In this document: one piece after another, positions 5,114 through 6,888 of the stretch | Position numbering within the stretch: the first letter of the stretch is position 1 | Layout of the letters: every line of letters begins with the position of its first letter | Assembly (NCBI GenBank): GCA_022844585.1 | Contig: JALHLM010000334.1 | Location: forward strand, 1-6,888 | Source of the DNA: Pirellulales bacterium | Lineage (GTDB): Bacteria > Planctomycetota > Planctomycetia > Pirellulales > JALHLM01 | DNA: 6,888 bases | Reading direction: 5' to 3' | The notes under the pieces: generated by a model | What the model was told of the DNA's origin: nothing | What the model saw: the letters and a program-made list of their open reading frames with translations, nothing else | Database searches by the model: none | Program-made: the position numbers and the translations under genes

Positions 5114-6844
5114 CTAGAATCGATATTCCGCCCCGACGTTGAAGCCTTGCGCCCAGAAGTCGGAGTCGTTCATCGTGAAGGCCGGACGTGCCGCGCCGAC
5201 CAAGGTTCCCGGCGGGAACTGGCTTGGGTTCAGACCCAAGTCGATCTGATCGCCAGGACGCACCACGTTGCTCCAGTAGATGAACGTGTAGCCGACGAGG
5301 GCCCGCAACCGCGGCGTGACGTTGTAGCCGATGTTGAGGCTGGCTTCCGGCACGATCGAGAAATCGTCGCTCTCGTAGGTGCCGATGTTCGTCGCTTGCG
5401 TCAACAAGCCGCCAGGATTCGTTGTCGTCGGTCCGTTCGGCACCATCGTGGTCGTGCTGCCGTTGATCGAGACGCTGTTGTGGACATTGCCCACGGCAGT
5501 CTTGCCGAGCACGTCCAAGGTCCAGCGACCGCGGCGCCATTGGGCCATCATGCCTAAATCGGCGCCATGAAATTCGCTGTCGGTTTGGAAGTTGTCCTGC
5601 ACGTCAAACGTCGTGCCGAGCGGAATCACGCCGCCGGTGTTGGTCGACACCAGCATTTCATTGATCATGACCCCTTCGTCCAACCGCAGGTAGCGGTAGC
5701 CGGCCAACCAGTCGAGACGATAGCCGCCTCGAACCATTTTTTCGCAGCAGTCGCCGGCCGGCAGGCACCATTCGCGCTGGCAGTAGTTCTTCACGAACCG
5801 CAGGCCACCGGATTGGAAATCGCTGTCGGCGTTCACATGGACGCTACCGTTCACGACGCCCGGGTAACAGACCAACTCCGAATCCTGCAGCCCGGTTTGA
5901 ACATTGAAGAACGGGCGATTCAGCGTTCCGCCCGGCGGGCAGAAGGCGTCATAGCTGTCGGTCTTAGTGTCGAGCTGGAAATACTCGGCTTCAATGCCCG
6001 AGCACATGCAGCAATCGAACCAGTACCCGGCGCGGAAGCGATATCCCGAGCGGTCTTCGTTGTTGACATCGTTGTCACCGAACAAGATCGTCGTGCCCGG
6101 CTGGCCGAGTACGCCGGCTTGCGAGATCGGCGTGGTGTCGGGGCTCGAGGTCACAAGCGGCGGCAAAGGACTGCCCTTCGTCCACCAGAGCAAGTAGTCG
6201 GCGCGGACCCAGAAGATGCCCGAAGGGCCACGATTGCAGCCGCAATTGTTGCTGCCTTTGCCGCACTGATTGCACGACGCGCCATGCGAATGCGTGTGAC
6301 CATGCGCGTCACTCTCCATCATCCGAGCAGGAGGCTCGGTCGCCGTGGGAGCAGTGTCACTTTCCGGCATGGGCGCCACGTCTGTCGGCGCAGGGGCCGG
6401 ATCGCCTTGCAGGCTGGTCGGAATCACTTGCGCCGCCCGTTCGAGTGGGTAGGACGAGGGACTCGGCGGCAACTGTTTGACGAATTCGTCGTACTGCTGC
6501 ACGAGCGCCGTTTGGCGGACTTGATGCTGCGATTGTCCTGGAACGGACTGGTAGTGCGCGTGCTGCGCCACAGGTTGCTGCGGCGGCATCGCGGCTGTCG
6601 CAGGGACTACGCCCGCTTGCTGCGCCGCAGGCTGGACCGGCCCGGCAACAGGTCCAGCCGCAGGGCGAAACGTCACGGTGGCTTGTCCGACGTATGGCGA
6701 GCCAACGGCGGCGGAAGTGGGAATCGGGGCGGGGTTTTGCGGGGCGACAAACGGTTGCGGCACTTGCGCGAGCGCCGGCGACGCCATGCCACAGGCGAGG
6801 GCCATACTCGCCCTCCGCAGCCATGCGGTGAATGGGGTGGACAT
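5114..6844 (-). CDS. BBP7-family (DUF1551) outer-membrane beta-barrel protein
   Basis: The product has 576 residues and is probably an outer-membrane barrel; the BBP7 family is characteristic of planctomycetes and of unknown function. A Sec signal peptide opens it (MSTPFTAWLRR, then ASMALACGMASPALA, cleavage likely after ALA at 26). Residues about 27-178 are a Pro/Ala/Gln-rich, low-complexity stretch. A His cluster HGHTHSHG (about 181-188) and a Cys cluster CNQCGKGSNNCGC (191-203) follow. The barrel domain runs from FWVRADYLLWWTKGSPLPPL (about 211) to the end, with typical strands such as YRFRAGYWF, IEAEYFQLD, YRLDWLAGYRYLRLDE, ADLGMMAQWRRGRWTLDVLG and RLRALVGYTFIYWSNVVRPG. It ends in GFNVGAEYRF, whose terminal Phe fits the signal used by the BAM assembly machinery. 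The barrel part holds further cysteines (DCCMC, CQREWC, DCC). ATG 6844 is chosen over the in-frame TTG at 6850 because of the well-placed GAGG upstream. The promoter lies beyond the window edge. Confidence 0.9.
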   Translation of the reverse strand: MSTPFTAWLRRASMALACGMASPALAQVPQPFVAPQNPAPIPTSAAVGSPYVGQATVTFRPAAGPVAGPVQPAAQQAGVVPATAAMPPQQPVAQHAHYQSVPGQSQHQVRQTALVQQYDEFVKQLPPSPSSYPLERAAQVIPTSLQGDPAPAPTDVAPMPESDTAPTATEPPARMMESDAHGHTHSHGASCNQCGKGSNNCGCNRGPSGIFWVRADYLLWWTKGSPLPPLVTSSPDTTPISQAGVLGQPGTTILFGDNDVNNEDRSGYRFRAGYWFDCCMCSGIEAEYFQLDTKTDSYDAFCPPGGTLNRPFFNVQTGLQDSELVCYPGVVNGSVHVNADSDFQSGGLRFVKNYCQREWCLPAGDCCEKMVRGGYRLDWLAGYRYLRLDEGVMINEMLVSTNTGGVIPLGTTFDVQDNFQTDSEFHGADLGMMAQWRRGRWTLDVLGKTAVGNVHNSVSINGSTTTMVPNGPTTTNPGGLLTQATNIGTYESDDFSIVPEASLNIGYNVTPRLRALVGYTFIYWSNVVRPGDQIDLGLNPSQFPPGTLVGAARPAFTMNDSDFWAQGFNVGAEYRF

Positions 6845-6852
6845 GTTCAAAA

Positions 6853-6856
6853 CCTC
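6853..6856 (-). promoter_or_regulatory. Ribosome binding site fixing the BBP7 start at 6844
   Basis: On the minus strand GAGG (complement of CCTC 6853-6856) stands eight bases before ATG 6844. From the TTG at 6850 the spacing would be only two bases, so the ATG is the better start. Confidence 0.65.
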
Positions 6857-6888
6857 GCTGTGGGTCGTTGGGTCCTGACGAAAGAAAC

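Noticed and set aside
4910..5557. Plus-strand 215-codon frame over the BBP7 end
   Set aside because: It runs through the BBP7 terminator region and into the barrel coding sequence; no recognisable protein and no start signal.
6845..6850. TTG start two codons before the BBP7 ATG
   Set aside because: The GAGG site is too close to the TTG and well spaced for the ATG at 6844.
1..6888. CRISPR array, tRNA, rRNA, insertion sequence, toxin-antitoxin or defence module
   Set aside because: I saw no spaced repeats, cloverleaf, transposase, terminal inverted repeats with target duplication, or defence-protein motifs on either strand.

Overview
The window looks like a GC-rich planctomycete chromosome segment, most likely from the Pirellulales or a close relative. 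The lineage call rests on four protein types. One is a BBP7-family (DUF1551) outer-membrane beta-barrel protein. One is a DUF1559-type pseudopilin-like protein. One is a secreted protein with an SHD1 (Sla1 homology) domain. The last is an EF-G C-terminus whose wording resembles the spirochete/planctomycete spdEFG1 and mitochondrial EF-G1 group. No rRNA, tRNA, CRISPR array, transposase or phage gene is visible.

Layout: the left half is read rightwards. It holds the 3' end of fusA (1-543) with a strong intrinsic terminator, a secreted secretin-like protein (714-2051) with an almost identical terminator, and a small lysine-rich helical protein (2262-2717) behind a good sigma-70-like promoter. 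The right half is read leftwards. From the right edge it holds the BBP7 barrel protein (6844-5114), its terminator, the DUF1559-type protein (4929-4192), and the SHD1 protein (4113-2734). The two blocks converge with only 16 bases between the stop codons of the lysine-rich gene and the SHD1 gene.

Function: apart from EF-G, every product is either cell-envelope related (secretin-like, SHD1, DUF1559, BBP7) or unassigned (lysine-rich protein). The DUF1559 and SHD1 genes may be co-transcribed, since they lie 78 bases apart on the same strand with no clear terminator between them. BBP7 appears to be a separate unit. The sequence does not show a shared pathway for these envelope proteins; they may just be neighbours.

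No clear new multi-gene system is visible. The points most worth a second look are the two near-identical hairpin terminators behind unrelated genes, a His/Cys cluster at the mouth of the BBP7 barrel domain, the pilin-like N-terminus that has Glu5 but lacks the cleavage-site Gly, and the uncharacterised lysine-rich protein.
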